A stretch of DNA of 6,090 bases, taken from NCBI GenBank assembly GCA_003517845.1, contig DOZU01000189.1:1-6090 (forward strand). The letters run 5' to 3'. Positions 1 through 5,928 of the stretch are shown piece after piece. Each line of letters opens with the position of its first letter. Within the stretch, counting starts at the first letter, position 1. The translations under genes were made by a program, and so were the position numbers. Source of the stretch: Clostridiales bacterium. Its GTDB lineage: Bacteria > Bacillota > Sulfobacillia > UBA995. The notes under the pieces were generated by a model that worked only from the letters and a program-made list of their open reading frames with translations, made no database searches and was not told the origin of the DNA.

Positions 1-654
1 CTCGACGTTCAGGGCGAGCGCAAGGTCACGGCTGGCGATATCCTTTGCGTTCCCGAAGTCGAGATCGCCAACCCCGATCTGGAACTGGCGACTCTGGCGG
101 ATTCCGCCCGACTGGTCATGGAGATGACCGTCGAGCGCGGACGCGGCTACGTAGCCGCCGAGCGCAATAAGCGGCCGGACCAGCCGATCGGCGTCATAGC
201 CATAGATTCGATCTTCACCCCCGTCCGCAAGGTCAGCTACCTTGTGGACGCCACTCGGTCTGGCGAGGATTCCCAATGTGATCGTCTGACGCTATCGGTA
301 TGGACGAACGGCACCGTGAGACCAGATGAGGCGGTTAGTTCTGGCGCACGACTCTTGAGCGAGCACTTCACCCTGTTCCAGCAGCTTACCGAACACGTAG
401 GCGTGACCGAGCCGGCGGGAACGCGGTCGGAAGATGCCCGGAGCCGGACCATCGATCGGCCGATCGAGGAACTCGAGTTGTCGGTTCGCGCCTACAATTG
501 TCTAAAGAGGGCGGGCATCAACACCATCGACGAACTCGTACACCGGACCGAGATGGAAATGATGAAAGTTCGCAATCTGGGCAAGAAGTCGCTGGACGAG
601 GTCAAGCAGAAGCTCGGCGCCTTAGGCCTATCGCTGAAGCAGCAAGATGAGTAG
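1..654 (+). CDS. rpoA: DNA-directed RNA polymerase alpha subunit, 3' part (5' end outside window)
   Basis: The frame is open from base 1 to the TAG at 652-654, giving the last 217 residues of RNA polymerase alpha. The N-terminal domain tail is clear: VERGRGYVAA, then PIGVIAIDSIFTPVRKVSY and VWTNGTVRPDEA, which match the alpha dimerisation/assembly domain. A roughly 30-residue variable linker (about 390-460) leads to the C-terminal domain, which starts at PIEELELSVRAYNCLK. The Arg and Asn of SVRAYN correspond to the UP-element-binding Arg265/Asn268 of E. coli alpha, and NLGKKSLDEV is the conserved second helix-hairpin-helix. Alpha nucleates core polymerase assembly and contacts promoter UP elements and activators. 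It is the first gene visible of the + strand operon, 23 nt before rplQ. An ATG at 118 lies within the conserved domain and is not the start. Identification is secure; only the beginning is missing. Confidence 0.98.
   Translation, partial: LDVQGERKVTAGDILCVPEVEIANPDLELATLADSARLVMEMTVERGRGYVAAERNKRPDQPIGVIAIDSIFTPVRKVSYLVDATRSGEDSQCDRLTLSVWTNGTVRPDEAVSSGARLLSEHFTLFQQLTEHVGVTEPAGTRSEDARSRTIDRPIEELELSVRAYNCLKRAGINTIDELVHRTEMEMMKVRNLGKKSLDEVKQKLGALGLSLKQQDE
452..467. repeat. 16-bp perfect palindrome inside rpoA
   Basis: TCGATCGGCCGATCGA equals its own reverse complement. It lies at the junction of the alpha linker and C-terminal domain and codes for part of TIDRPIEE. The family-conserved DRPI peptide with codons GAT-CGG-CCG-ATC produces most of it, so coding constraint is a sufficient explanation. 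Confidence 0.6.
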
Positions 655-665
655 CCGAGAAGGGC

Positions 666-671
666 GGAGGG
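666..671 (+). promoter_or_regulatory. Shine-Dalgarno site of rplQ
   Basis: GGAGGG sits six bases before the GTG at 678 and fixes that codon as the rplQ start. It is the clearest ribosome-binding site in the + strand operon. Confidence 0.85.
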
Positions 672-677
672 ACACGC

Positions 678-1016
678 GTGAAACATAGGAAACTCGGCAT
701 GGTCACGGCCCATCGCGAGGCAGTACTTCGCTCGATGGTGACCTCCTTTTTGGCTCACGAACGGGTGGAGACGACGGAGACGCGCGCTCGGGAGGTCCGC
801 CGGATGGCCGAGCGCCTGATCACGCTGGCTCGCCGGGGCGATCTTCACGCTCGGCGCCGGGCAATGCGAGTGATCACCGACGAGGATGTTGCCAAGAAGC
901 TGTTCGACACCATAGCCCCGCGCTACGCCGGTCGGCCCGGAGGTTACACCCGTATCTATCGCACGGGCACCCGAAGGGGAGATGGAGCGCCCCTGGTGTC
1001 CCTGGAACTGACCTGA
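678..1016 (+). CDS. rplQ: 50S ribosomal protein L17 (bL17)
   Basis: This 112-residue protein starts at a GTG and matches bL17 along its whole length, at the short end of the family. The conserved N-terminus KHRKLG, the HREA segment, the TTETRAREVRRMAERLITLARRGDLHARR helix region and the terminal IAPRYAGRPGGYTRIYRTGTRRGD block are all present. bL17 is a bacterial large-subunit protein near the polypeptide exit tunnel. The Shine-Dalgarno site at 666-671 and the family N-terminus agree on the start. It follows rpoA by 23 nt, the usual arrangement at the end of the bacterial alpha operon. Its stop TGA (1014-1016) is followed by a single in-frame CCC codon and then the GTG of ecfA1. The residue after KLG is Met where many homologues carry Arg, a small deviation. 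Confidence 0.98.
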   Translation: MKHRKLGMVTAHREAVLRSMVTSFLAHERVETTETRAREVRRMAERLITLARRGDLHARRRAMRVITDEDVAKKLFDTIAPRYAGRPGGYTRIYRTGTRRGDGAPLVSLELT

Positions 1017-1019
1017 CCC

Positions 1020-1922
1020 GTGGACGCCTCGGGATCCCCATCGGGCGGGGGCCGTGTCCCTCCGCCCGAGCGTCCTTCCGAGGTTCGGGTCGAGCCGCTG
1101 ATCTGCCTTGAACAGGTGACGCACTGCTACGATGCCGACCGCCGGGATCAGCCTGCCCTGGATGCAGTTGACCTGGAAGTGGCGGATGGCGAATTCGTCG
1201 CCATCGTTGGGGCGAACGGCAGCGGCAAGTCCACCCTCGCCAAACACCTGAACGCCCTGCTCCTGCCAACTGAAGGCGAGGTGCGCGTGGCGGGATTGGA
1301 CACCCGCGACCCCGCCACCGTCTGGGAAGTCCGGCGGATGGTCGGCATGGTCTTCCAGAACCCTGACAACCAGATCGTGGCCACCGTCGTGGAAGAGGAT
1401 GTGGCTTTCGGCCCTGAGAACCTGGGCGTGGAGTCGGCCGCGATCCGGACACGGGTCAAGGAAGCGCTGGCCATGGTCGGTATGACCGAGTTCCACTCGC
1501 GCGCCCCCCATCTGCTATCCGGGGGACAGAAACAAAGGGTGGCGATCGCCGGCATCCTCGCGATGCGCCCCCGCTGTCTGGTCCTGGATGAGGCGACATC
1601 CATGCTCGATCCTTCCGGCCGCGATGAAGTCTTGAACACCGTCCGCCGGCTTAACAGGGACGAGGGGCTGACCGTCGTTCACATAACCCATTTCATGGAG
1701 GAAGCTGCGACTGCGGACCGGGTTGTGGTCATGGACCGCGGTCGCATCATCGCGCACGGGACGCCGCGGACCGTATTCGCGCAAGCGCGGCGACTGGAGC
1801 GCATTGGTCTGGATGTACCCCCGATCACAGCGCTGGCCGGCATTCTGGCTGCGGCCGGATTGCCCGTCCGCCCCGACCTGCTGGCGGTGGAAGAAGTGGT
1901 TGACGCCCTATGTCCATCCTGA
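1020..1922 (+). CDS. ecfA1: ECF transporter energy-coupling ATPase EcfA1 (CbiO-type)
   Basis: This 300-residue ABC ATPase is one of two ATPases that power group II energy-coupling factor importers of vitamins and metals at the membrane. Walker A is GANGSGKST (64-72), the Q-loop Gln is at about 113 in VFQNPDNQI, the signature is LSGGQKQR (166-173), Walker B is CLVLDE (186-191) with catalytic Glu191, and the H-loop His is about 224. The D-loop context DEATSMLDP is typical of EcfA1 rather than EcfA2. The gene begins one codon after the rplQ stop in the same frame and overlaps ecfA2 by 13 nt. The GTG at 1020 is the only standard start ahead of the domain, and no good Shine-Dalgarno site is visible, so translation probably depends on coupling to rplQ. 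That start gives an extra Gly/Pro-rich head of about 25 residues before the usual beginning (PLICLEQVTHCY). A CTG at 1098 would remove it, so the start is uncertain. Confidence 0.95.
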   Translation: MDASGSPSGGGRVPPPERPSEVRVEPLICLEQVTHCYDADRRDQPALDAVDLEVADGEFVAIVGANGSGKSTLAKHLNALLLPTEGEVRVAGLDTRDPATVWEVRRMVGMVFQNPDNQIVATVVEEDVAFGPENLGVESAAIRTRVKEALAMVGMTEFHSRAPHLLSGGQKQRVAIAGILAMRPRCLVLDEATSMLDPSGRDEVLNTVRRLNRDEGLTVVHITHFMEEAATADRVVVMDRGRIIAHGTPRTVFAQARRLERIGLDVPPITALAGILAAAGLPVRPDLLAVEEVVDALCPS

Positions 1923-2785
1923 TCGAGAAAGTCGAATACACCTATTCGGGTGGCGCGGGCTCGACTCCGGCTTTGGCCGGCATCGATCTCGTCATCGAGG
2001 ACGGCGAGTTTGTGGCGGTCATCGGTCCGACGGGTTCGGGGAAGTCGACCCTCGTACAACACCTTAACGGTCTCTTGCGCCCCGACCGCGGTCGGGTGGT
2101 GGTAGACGGCGTGGACCTCGCCGATCGGCACACCAACCTGAAAGCTGTTCGCCAGAAGGTCGGCCTGGTCTTCCAATATCCTGAACACCAGCTATTCGAG
2201 GAGACCGTGCTGGAGGATGTCGCGTTCGGACCGCGTAACCTGGGCATGCCTCCCGACGTCGTGAGCGAGCGCGTGGCCAGGGCATTGCTGACGGTAGGGC
2301 TTGATCCGGCCGAGATCGGCCCGAGATCGCCCTTCGCGCTGTCGGGCGGCCAGATGCGCCGCGTAGCCCTGGCCGGCGTTCTGGCCATGGAACCGCGGAT
2401 ATTGGTCCTGGACGAGCCGGCGGCCGGGCTCGATCCTCGCGGCCGCCGGGACATCCTGGGGCACATTCAGCGCCTACGCGCCGAGCGGGGCATTACCGTG
2501 ATCCTGGTATCACATAACATGGAGGAAGTCGCCCGCCTGGCGAGCCGATTGGTCGTGCTGAACGCCGGACGAGTCGTGCTCGAGGGGCCGACCCGCGAGG
2601 TATTTGGTCAGAGCGACCTGCTCTGCCGGATCGGGCTGGGCGTGCCCAGCATTACCCGGTTAGCGGCGGAGTTACGCCGGCGGAACCTGAATGTCCCGGC
2701 GGACGTCGTGACCGTGGAAGAAGCGGCGAGCGAGATCCTGAAGCTGTGGTCGTCCCGGTCAGGGCAGGCTCGGGCTCATGCTTAG
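1910..2785 (+). CDS. ecfA2: ECF transporter energy-coupling ATPase EcfA2 (CbiO-type)
   Basis: This 291-residue ABC ATPase is the partner of EcfA1 in the ECF heterodimer. Walker A is GPTGSGKST (39-47), the Q-loop is VFQYPEHQLFEETV with Gln89, the signature LSGGQMRR spans 144-151, Walker B is ILVLDEP (164-170) with catalytic Glu169, the D-loop is AAGLDP, and the H-loop His202 lies in SHNMEE. YPEHQLFEETV and LDEPAAGLDP are characteristic of the EcfA2 branch. The ATG at 1910 gives the family-standard N-terminus (MSILIEKVEYTYSGG), with no extension. It overlaps the end of ecfA1 by 13 nt and ecfT by 8 nt, so the three genes are probably translationally coupled and made in fixed proportion. All catalytic motifs look intact. 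No S component is nearby, as expected for a shared group II module. Confidence 0.96.
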   Translation: MSILIEKVEYTYSGGAGSTPALAGIDLVIEDGEFVAVIGPTGSGKSTLVQHLNGLLRPDRGRVVVDGVDLADRHTNLKAVRQKVGLVFQYPEHQLFEETVLEDVAFGPRNLGMPPDVVSERVARALLTVGLDPAEIGPRSPFALSGGQMRRVALAGVLAMEPRILVLDEPAAGLDPRGRRDILGHIQRLRAERGITVILVSHNMEEVARLASRLVVLNAGRVVLEGPTREVFGQSDLLCRIGLGVPSITRLAAELRRRNLNVPADVVTVEEAASEILKLWSSRSGQARAHA

Positions 2786-3578
2786 AGACATAACCATCGG
2801 GCAGTATCTGGCCCGGGACACGGCCGTCCACCGGCTGGATCCCCGTACCAAGATCATCTCGACCATGCTCTTCATGGTCCTCTTGTTCCTCGTACCACAT
2901 CTGGCGGGCTATGCTTTCCTTGGCAGCTTCGCCGCCGCAGTCGTCATCCTGGCAGGTATTCCGCCGAGGATGCTGCTCCGGAGCATCCGTTCCCTGGCCT
3001 TCATCCTTACTCTGACCTTCCTCTTACAGCTCTTCATGACCCCGGGGGAGCCGCTGTTTGCCCTGGGACCGCTGGTGGCGACCCGCGAGGGTTTCACCAT
3101 GGGTGCGTTCATGATCTCCCGGCTCACCCTGTTGATCGTGATGACCTCGCTCCTCACCCTGACTACGTCGCCCATCGCCCTCACCGATGGGCTTGAGTAC
3201 CTGCTCCGGCCCTTCCGGCGGTTTGGTCTGCCCGCCCACGAACTCGCCATGATGATGACCATCGCCCTCCGGTTCATCCCTACTCTCCTCGAGGAAGCGG
3301 ACAAGATCATGAAGGCTCAGATGGCGCGTGGAGCCGACTTTCGTAGTGGAAACCTGCTGCGCCGGGCGCGAAGCCTGATCCCGCTGCTGGTACCGCTGTT
3401 CGTCAGCGCCTTTCGGCGGGCCGACGAACTGGCATTGGCGATGGAGGCACGCTGCTATCGGGGAGGGGAGGGTCGCACCCGCATGAAGCAACTGGCATTC
3501 GCCCCCCGGGACGGCATTGCCTTTACCACCGTCGCCGCCATGTTCTTGGGGGTGCTGTTCCTTCGTGTCTGGTCCTGA
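2778..3578 (+). CDS. ecfT: ECF transporter transmembrane scaffold protein EcfT
   Basis: This 266-residue membrane protein links the EcfA ATPases to interchangeable substrate-binding S subunits. The start MLRDITIGQYLARDTAVHRLDPRTKI is the family N-terminus; the DPRTK element precedes the first membrane segment. Hydrophobic segments are visible at about 26-48, 50-61, 72-88, 109-131 and 246-265. The two cytoplasmic coupling helices carry the short Ala-Arg motifs that dock into the ATPases: ARG at 183-185 (AQMARGADF) and ARC at 224-226 (AMEARCYRGGEGRT). The second has Cys where the textbook motif has Gly; I believe this variant occurs in relatives but have not checked. The ATG overlaps the ecfA2 stop by 8 nt. 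Placement directly after both ATPase genes and before truA is the classic Bacillota arrangement. Confidence 0.95.
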   Translation: MLRDITIGQYLARDTAVHRLDPRTKIISTMLFMVLLFLVPHLAGYAFLGSFAAAVVILAGIPPRMLLRSIRSLAFILTLTFLLQLFMTPGEPLFALGPLVATREGFTMGAFMISRLTLLIVMTSLLTLTTSPIALTDGLEYLLRPFRRFGLPAHELAMMMTIALRFIPTLLEEADKIMKAQMARGADFRSGNLLRRARSLIPLLVPLFVSAFRRADELALAMEARCYRGGEGRTRMKQLAFAPRDGIAFTTVAAMFLGVLFLRVWS

Positions 3579-4422
3579 TCGCCAAGGCGGGCAAGTTCGC
3601 AACTTGCGCTTGACGGTAGCGTACGAGGGTACGGCTTTTCATGGCTTCCAAGCTCAACGCCCCGGTCTGCGCACGGTACAGGTGGAACTCGAGCGATCCG
3701 TCTCCGCACTGACGGGGGAGGCGGTCAGGGTTACCGGAGCCAGCCGGACCGATTCCGGCGTGCACGCGCGTGGTCAGGTGGTCAATTTCCGCACCGGGTC
3801 AGCGATACCGGTGGATCGCTGGCCGCGGGCGCTGGGATCCCACTTGCCGCCGGATCTGGTCGTCCAGGATGCCGTCGAGGCAGCAGCCGACTTTCACGCC
3901 CGCTACTTCGCCTTGGGCAAGATATACCGTTACCTGGTGTACGAATCCGCCGTTCCGTCTCCCTTCTGGGATCGCTACGCTTTGCGCTGGCCCGGCCCGC
4001 CGCTGGACACGAGCGCCATGCACCGCGCCGCAACCGCGCTTCAGGGCTACCACGACTTCCGGGCGTTTCACGATACGGGCTCCCGGGTCGGAGACACCCG
4101 CCGTCACTTGTTCTACGCGGGGCTTCACCAGTTCACGGATGAGGACCGGCCGGCGATCGTCCCCCCGCCGGCCGGCCCCGGCAAGACCCGGTTCCTGGGG
4201 ATCACCCTGATCGCGGACGGTTTCCTCTACCACATGGCCCGCGTGATGGTAGGCACCTTGCTGGAGGTGGGCCGGGCCGGGCTCACGGCCGACTCCCTGT
4301 GCGAGCGCTTGGCCGACGGCCGGAGAGATCTGACCGGGCCCACCGCCCCGGCCAAGGGGCTATGGCTTGAGCGGGTTCTATACTGCCAGGCAGCCCTTCA
4401 TTCCCTCCTCCCTCCGATCTGA
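3565..4422 (+). CDS. truA: tRNA pseudouridine(38-40) synthase TruA
   Basis: TruA converts uridines 38, 39 and 40 of the tRNA anticodon arm to pseudouridine. The N-terminal motif RLTVAYEGTAFHGFQ is followed by the catalytic loop GASRTDSGVHARGQVVNF, whose Asp (codon 3751-3753) is the nucleophile. The family segment ARYFALGKIYRYLVY and the C-terminal DGFLYHMARVMVGTLLEVG are also present. The start is unclear: GTG 3565 (285 residues, overlaps ecfT by 14 nt) was chosen, but TTG 3604 (272 residues, MRLTVAYEG) is equally plausible and closer to the usual length, while TTG 3517 would be unusually long. The codon where relatives begin (VRNLRLTV) is GTT, not a start. An apparent insertion of about 15-18 residues rich in Pro and Gly (DRPAIVPPPAGPGK, about 194-208) lies before the last conserved strand and coincides with a perfect GC inverted repeat. 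It ends the + strand operon. Confidence 0.95.
   Translation: MSGPDRQGGQVRNLRLTVAYEGTAFHGFQAQRPGLRTVQVELERSVSALTGEAVRVTGASRTDSGVHARGQVVNFRTGSAIPVDRWPRALGSHLPPDLVVQDAVEAAADFHARYFALGKIYRYLVYESAVPSPFWDRYALRWPGPPLDTSAMHRAATALQGYHDFRAFHDTGSRVGDTRRHLFYAGLHQFTDEDRPAIVPPPAGPGKTRFLGITLIADGFLYHMARVMVGTLLEVGRAGLTADSLCERLADGRRDLTGPTAPAKGLWLERVLYCQAALHSLLPPI
4146..4175. repeat. 10-bp perfect GC inverted repeat inside truA
   Basis: The left arm CCGGCCGGCG (4146-4155) and right arm CGCCGGCCGG (4166-4175) are exact reverse complements separated by ten bases (4156-4165). They encode the Pro/Gly-rich loop that looks like extra sequence compared with ordinary TruA. The arms could form a very stable RNA hairpin within the message. 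An inserted palindromic element is possible, but GC-biased codons for Pro, Ala and Gly could also produce it. Confidence 0.75.
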
Positions 4423-4425
4423 ACC

Positions 4426-4448
4426 GGGTCGGCCGAACCCGCCCCTAC
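4426..4448 (-). repeat. GTAGGGG-headed hairpin repeat, copy B
   Basis: Read on the - strand from 4448, this begins GTAGGGGCGGG and continues TTCGGCCGACCC. GGGT and ACCC arms surround a CGGCCG core. It begins four bases after the truA stop. Its first 11 bases are identical to copy D at 6067, in the opposite orientation. It lies between two convergent transcription units and could help end transcription, but no T-run follows, so I do not call a rho-independent terminator. Confidence 0.65.
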
Positions 4449-4478
4449 ATCCGATACGGCGGGCATGGGCGTCGTCTT

Positions 4479-4497
4479 GGGGATGCGAGTCCCCTAC
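4479..4497 (-). repeat. GTAGGGG-headed hairpin repeat, copy A
   Basis: On the - strand the unit reads GTAGGGGACTCGCATCCCC: the same 7-base head as copy B, with GGGGA/TCCCC arms around a six-base loop. Its CCCC arm (4491-4494, + strand) can alternatively pair with GGGG at 4504-4507, so two exclusive hairpins are possible. It lies 26 bases beyond the stop of the small membrane-protein gene, in the 100-nt gap between the convergent genes. No T-run follows. Confidence 0.55.
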
Positions 4498-4522
4498 AGG
4501 AGTGGGGCAGGACGGTCTAGTG

Positions 4523-4666
4523 TTAGTGTCTTTGCCCGGCCTCGCCGTCACGCGGAAACAACAGCACGAGGCCCCTCGCCATGAGCGCGAACAACCCGAT
4601 GACCCCAATCATCAACGGTAACCCGATGGTGGCCATCAGGATCGCCTTGCTCAGGGTGTCCGTCAT
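4523..4666 (-). CDS. 47-residue single-span membrane protein, probable minimal gamma/epsilon-type subunit of a Na+-pumping decarboxylase
   Basis: This small gene runs from ATG (4666-4664) to TAA (4525-4523) on the - strand. The product begins MTDTLSKAIL, has one hydrophobic stretch at about 8-37 broken by a single Arg at 31, and ends with a short charged tail PRDGEAGQRH. It starts 37 nt after the oadB stop, on the same strand, with a good Shine-Dalgarno site (GAGGTG, five bases ahead), so it is very likely translated. Known decarboxylase pumps carry a small one-span gamma subunit (about 80 residues, with a C-terminal soluble part that can hold Zn2+), and methylmalonyl-CoA decarboxylase also has an approximately 55-residue epsilon subunit. 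The position beside oadB and the topology suggest such a partner, but there is no diagnostic motif and no Pro/Ala-rich linker. Function is inferred from context. Its N-terminal SKAIL duplicates the SKAIL near the OadB C-terminus. Confidence 0.7.
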   Translation of the reverse strand: MTDTLSKAILMATIGLPLMIGVIGLFALMARGLVLLFPRDGEAGQRH

Positions 4667-4727
4667 GCTCGCACCTCGTTTCGAGCGTTCCTTATGTAGC
4701 TGGTCATAGCCCCAGGATCGCCTTGCT
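4637..4727. repeat. 15-bp exact direct repeat spanning the oadB/small-gene junction
   Basis: CAGGATCGCCTTGCT occurs at 4637-4651 and again at 4713-4727, 76 bp apart. On the - strand both copies are read in the gene's own frame as Ser-Lys-Ala-Ile-Leu: once in the last eight residues of OadB and once at residues 6-10 of the small membrane protein. Loss of one copy and the DNA between would join the two genes in frame. Confidence 0.8.
4672..4677 (-). promoter_or_regulatory. Shine-Dalgarno site of the 47-residue gene
   Basis: GAGGTG on the - strand lies five bases before the ATG at 4666. GCTCG and CGAGC flank it and could form a 5-bp stem with this site in the loop; CTCG-AAA-CGAG is a shorter alternative that would hide part of it. 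The site is the main support for this short gene. Confidence 0.75.
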
Positions 4728-5834
4728 GACGGCGATCACCACCACTCCGGCCACGATCGAGCATAGCTGTCCGGAGATGTTCACGGCGATGGCATGCATC
4801 AGCAAGTAGTTTTGCCGGTCCTCGGCGAAAGCCATCTTGGCCACCACCCTGCCCGCCATGGGAAAAGCGGAGATCCCGGCCGCCCCTATCATGGGGTTAA
4901 TCTTCTCGCGGCGGAGCACATTCAAGAGCTTCGCGATCATAATGCCGCCGGCGGTGGCGAACACCATCGCCGCAAGGCCGAGTCCCATCACCCCGAGCGT
5001 CACCCAGTTCAAGAACGTTTCCGCGGTCATGGTCCCCCCGATGGTAAGTCCGAGGAGCAGCGTGACCACGTTGACCAACTCATTCTGGGCGGAGTGGCTC
5101 AAGCGCTCGGCAACACCGCATTCCCGCAGGAAATTGCCGAGCATCAAGAACCCTACCAGCGGCACCGCCACGGGGGCAATCAGGCCGGCCACGATCACCA
5201 CGCACAAGGGAAAGAGCAGGCGCGCAGCGCGGGAAACCTCCGGCCCGCCGCTATACACCATGCGGATCCGGCGCTCTGCGGGACTCGTCAGCAGACGGAT
5301 CACCGGAGGCATGATGAGAGGGGTGAGCGCCATGTAGGAGTAGGCTGCCAGCGCCAATGGTCCCAGGATTTCGGGAGCATATAGCGAGGCCACAAAGATG
5401 GTGGTAGGACCGTCGGCCGTACCCAGGATGCCGATGGCGACCGCCTGGGTGAGGGGAAAACGCAACAGGCTTGCCGCGATGATGGTGGCGAAAATGCCGA
5501 TTTGCGCCGCCGCGCCGATCAGCATTACTTCGGGATTGCGCAGCAAGGGGCTGAAGTCGCACATCGCCCCGACGCCGATGAAGATGAGGATCGGGAACAG
5601 TTCAGTCCAGACTCCAATCCGGAGGAGCAGGGTCAAGGGGCCGGCCTCGGTGACCGCGCCAGAGAGGGGCAGGTTGGCCATGATAGCCCCGAATCCTATG
5701 GGGATGAGCAGCAAGGGTTCATAGCCCTTCTTGACTGCGAGGTAGATCAGGGTGAACCCTATCGCCCACATCACCCCGTGGTGCCAACTTAGTTCAATGA
5801 TGCCCGCCATCAGGCCTTCCAGTGTCGCGTACAC
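4704..5834 (-). CDS. oadB: Sodium ion-translocating decarboxylase, beta subunit (OadB/MmdB/GcdB family)
   Basis: This 376-residue, very hydrophobic protein is the membrane subunit that decarboxylates carboxybiotin and exports Na+ in oxaloacetate, methylmalonyl-CoA or glutaconyl-CoA decarboxylases. Family landmarks in order are KKGYEPLLLIPIGFGAIMANLP (35-56), FIGVGAMCDFSPLLRNP (85-101), GTADGPTTIF (138-147), AAYSYMALTPLIMPP (163-177), TIGGTMTAETFL (264-275), NPMIGAAGISAFPMAGRVV (313-331) and VNISGQ (351-356). Asp141 in TADGP appears to correspond to the Na+-coupling Asp203 of the Klebsiella protein. The substrate cannot be told from the beta subunit alone, so oadB is a family label. The GTG at 5834 gives the normal N-terminal length. 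An ATG at 5810 has a better Shine-Dalgarno match (GGAAGG) but would shorten it by eight residues. A promoter and leader lie upstream and the small gene follows. No alpha or biotin-carrier gene is adjacent. Confidence 0.93.
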   Translation of the reverse strand: MYATLEGLMAGIIELSWHHGVMWAIGFTLIYLAVKKGYEPLLLIPIGFGAIMANLPLSGAVTEAGPLTLLLRIGVWTELFPILIFIGVGAMCDFSPLLRNPEVMLIGAAAQIGIFATIIAASLLRFPLTQAVAIGILGTADGPTTIFVASLYAPEILGPLALAAYSYMALTPLIMPPVIRLLTSPAERRIRMVYSGGPEVSRAARLLFPLCVVIVAGLIAPVAVPLVGFLMLGNFLRECGVAERLSHSAQNELVNVVTLLLGLTIGGTMTAETFLNWVTLGVMGLGLAAMVFATAGGIMIAKLLNVLRREKINPMIGAAGISAFPMAGRVVAKMAFAEDRQNYLLMHAIAVNISGQLCSIVAGVVVIAVSKAILGL

Positions 5835-5879
5835 CTTGCCCGATAACCGCCCTTCCGCCGGAGCGCGTACACTATGGCA

Positions 5880-5911
5880 GCCGGTCCCTGCGGCAGTGAT
5901 GCGAGACCGGC
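5880..5911 (-). promoter_or_regulatory. Leader hairpin upstream of oadB
   Basis: GCCGGTC (5880-5886) and GACCGGC (5905-5911) form a perfect 7-bp stem with an 18-base loop. It would lie about 11 bases into the oadB transcript predicted from the promoter at 5929-5957, and roughly 45 bases before the GTG. It may stabilise the message or be part of a regulatory leader. No known riboswitch consensus was recognised. Confidence 0.5.
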
Positions 5912-5928
5912 CAACTTCTCACGCCTGC

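Noticed and set aside
452..467. 16-bp palindrome in rpoA as a protein-binding site
   Set aside because: It is fully explained by codons of the conserved DRPIEE peptide; nothing else points to a site.
492..1511. 339-codon open frame on the - strand
   Set aside because: It lies opposite rpoA, rplQ and ecfA1, all certain genes, and its protein is rich in Gly, Arg, His and Pro without domain structure. It is a GC-driven shadow frame.
4426..4507. Rho-independent terminator between truA and the oadB unit
   Set aside because: GC-rich stems exist, but no run of T follows on either strand. Termination here is plausible but not supported by a canonical motif.
4378..4608. 76-codon - strand open frame in the gap
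   Set aside because: It competes with the 47-residue gene, which has a much better Shine-Dalgarno site and a membrane-protein composition. This one is Cys/Arg/Gly-rich and runs into truA.
4367..4621. 84-codon + strand open frame after truA
   Set aside because: It overlaps the truA end, the repeat copies and the small - strand gene, has low-complexity composition and no ribosome-binding site that supports it.
4794..5384. 196-codon and 166-codon + strand frames opposite oadB
   Set aside because: They mirror the strongly conserved oadB coding sequence and show His/Gly-rich or Pro/Arg-rich composition typical of antisense frames.
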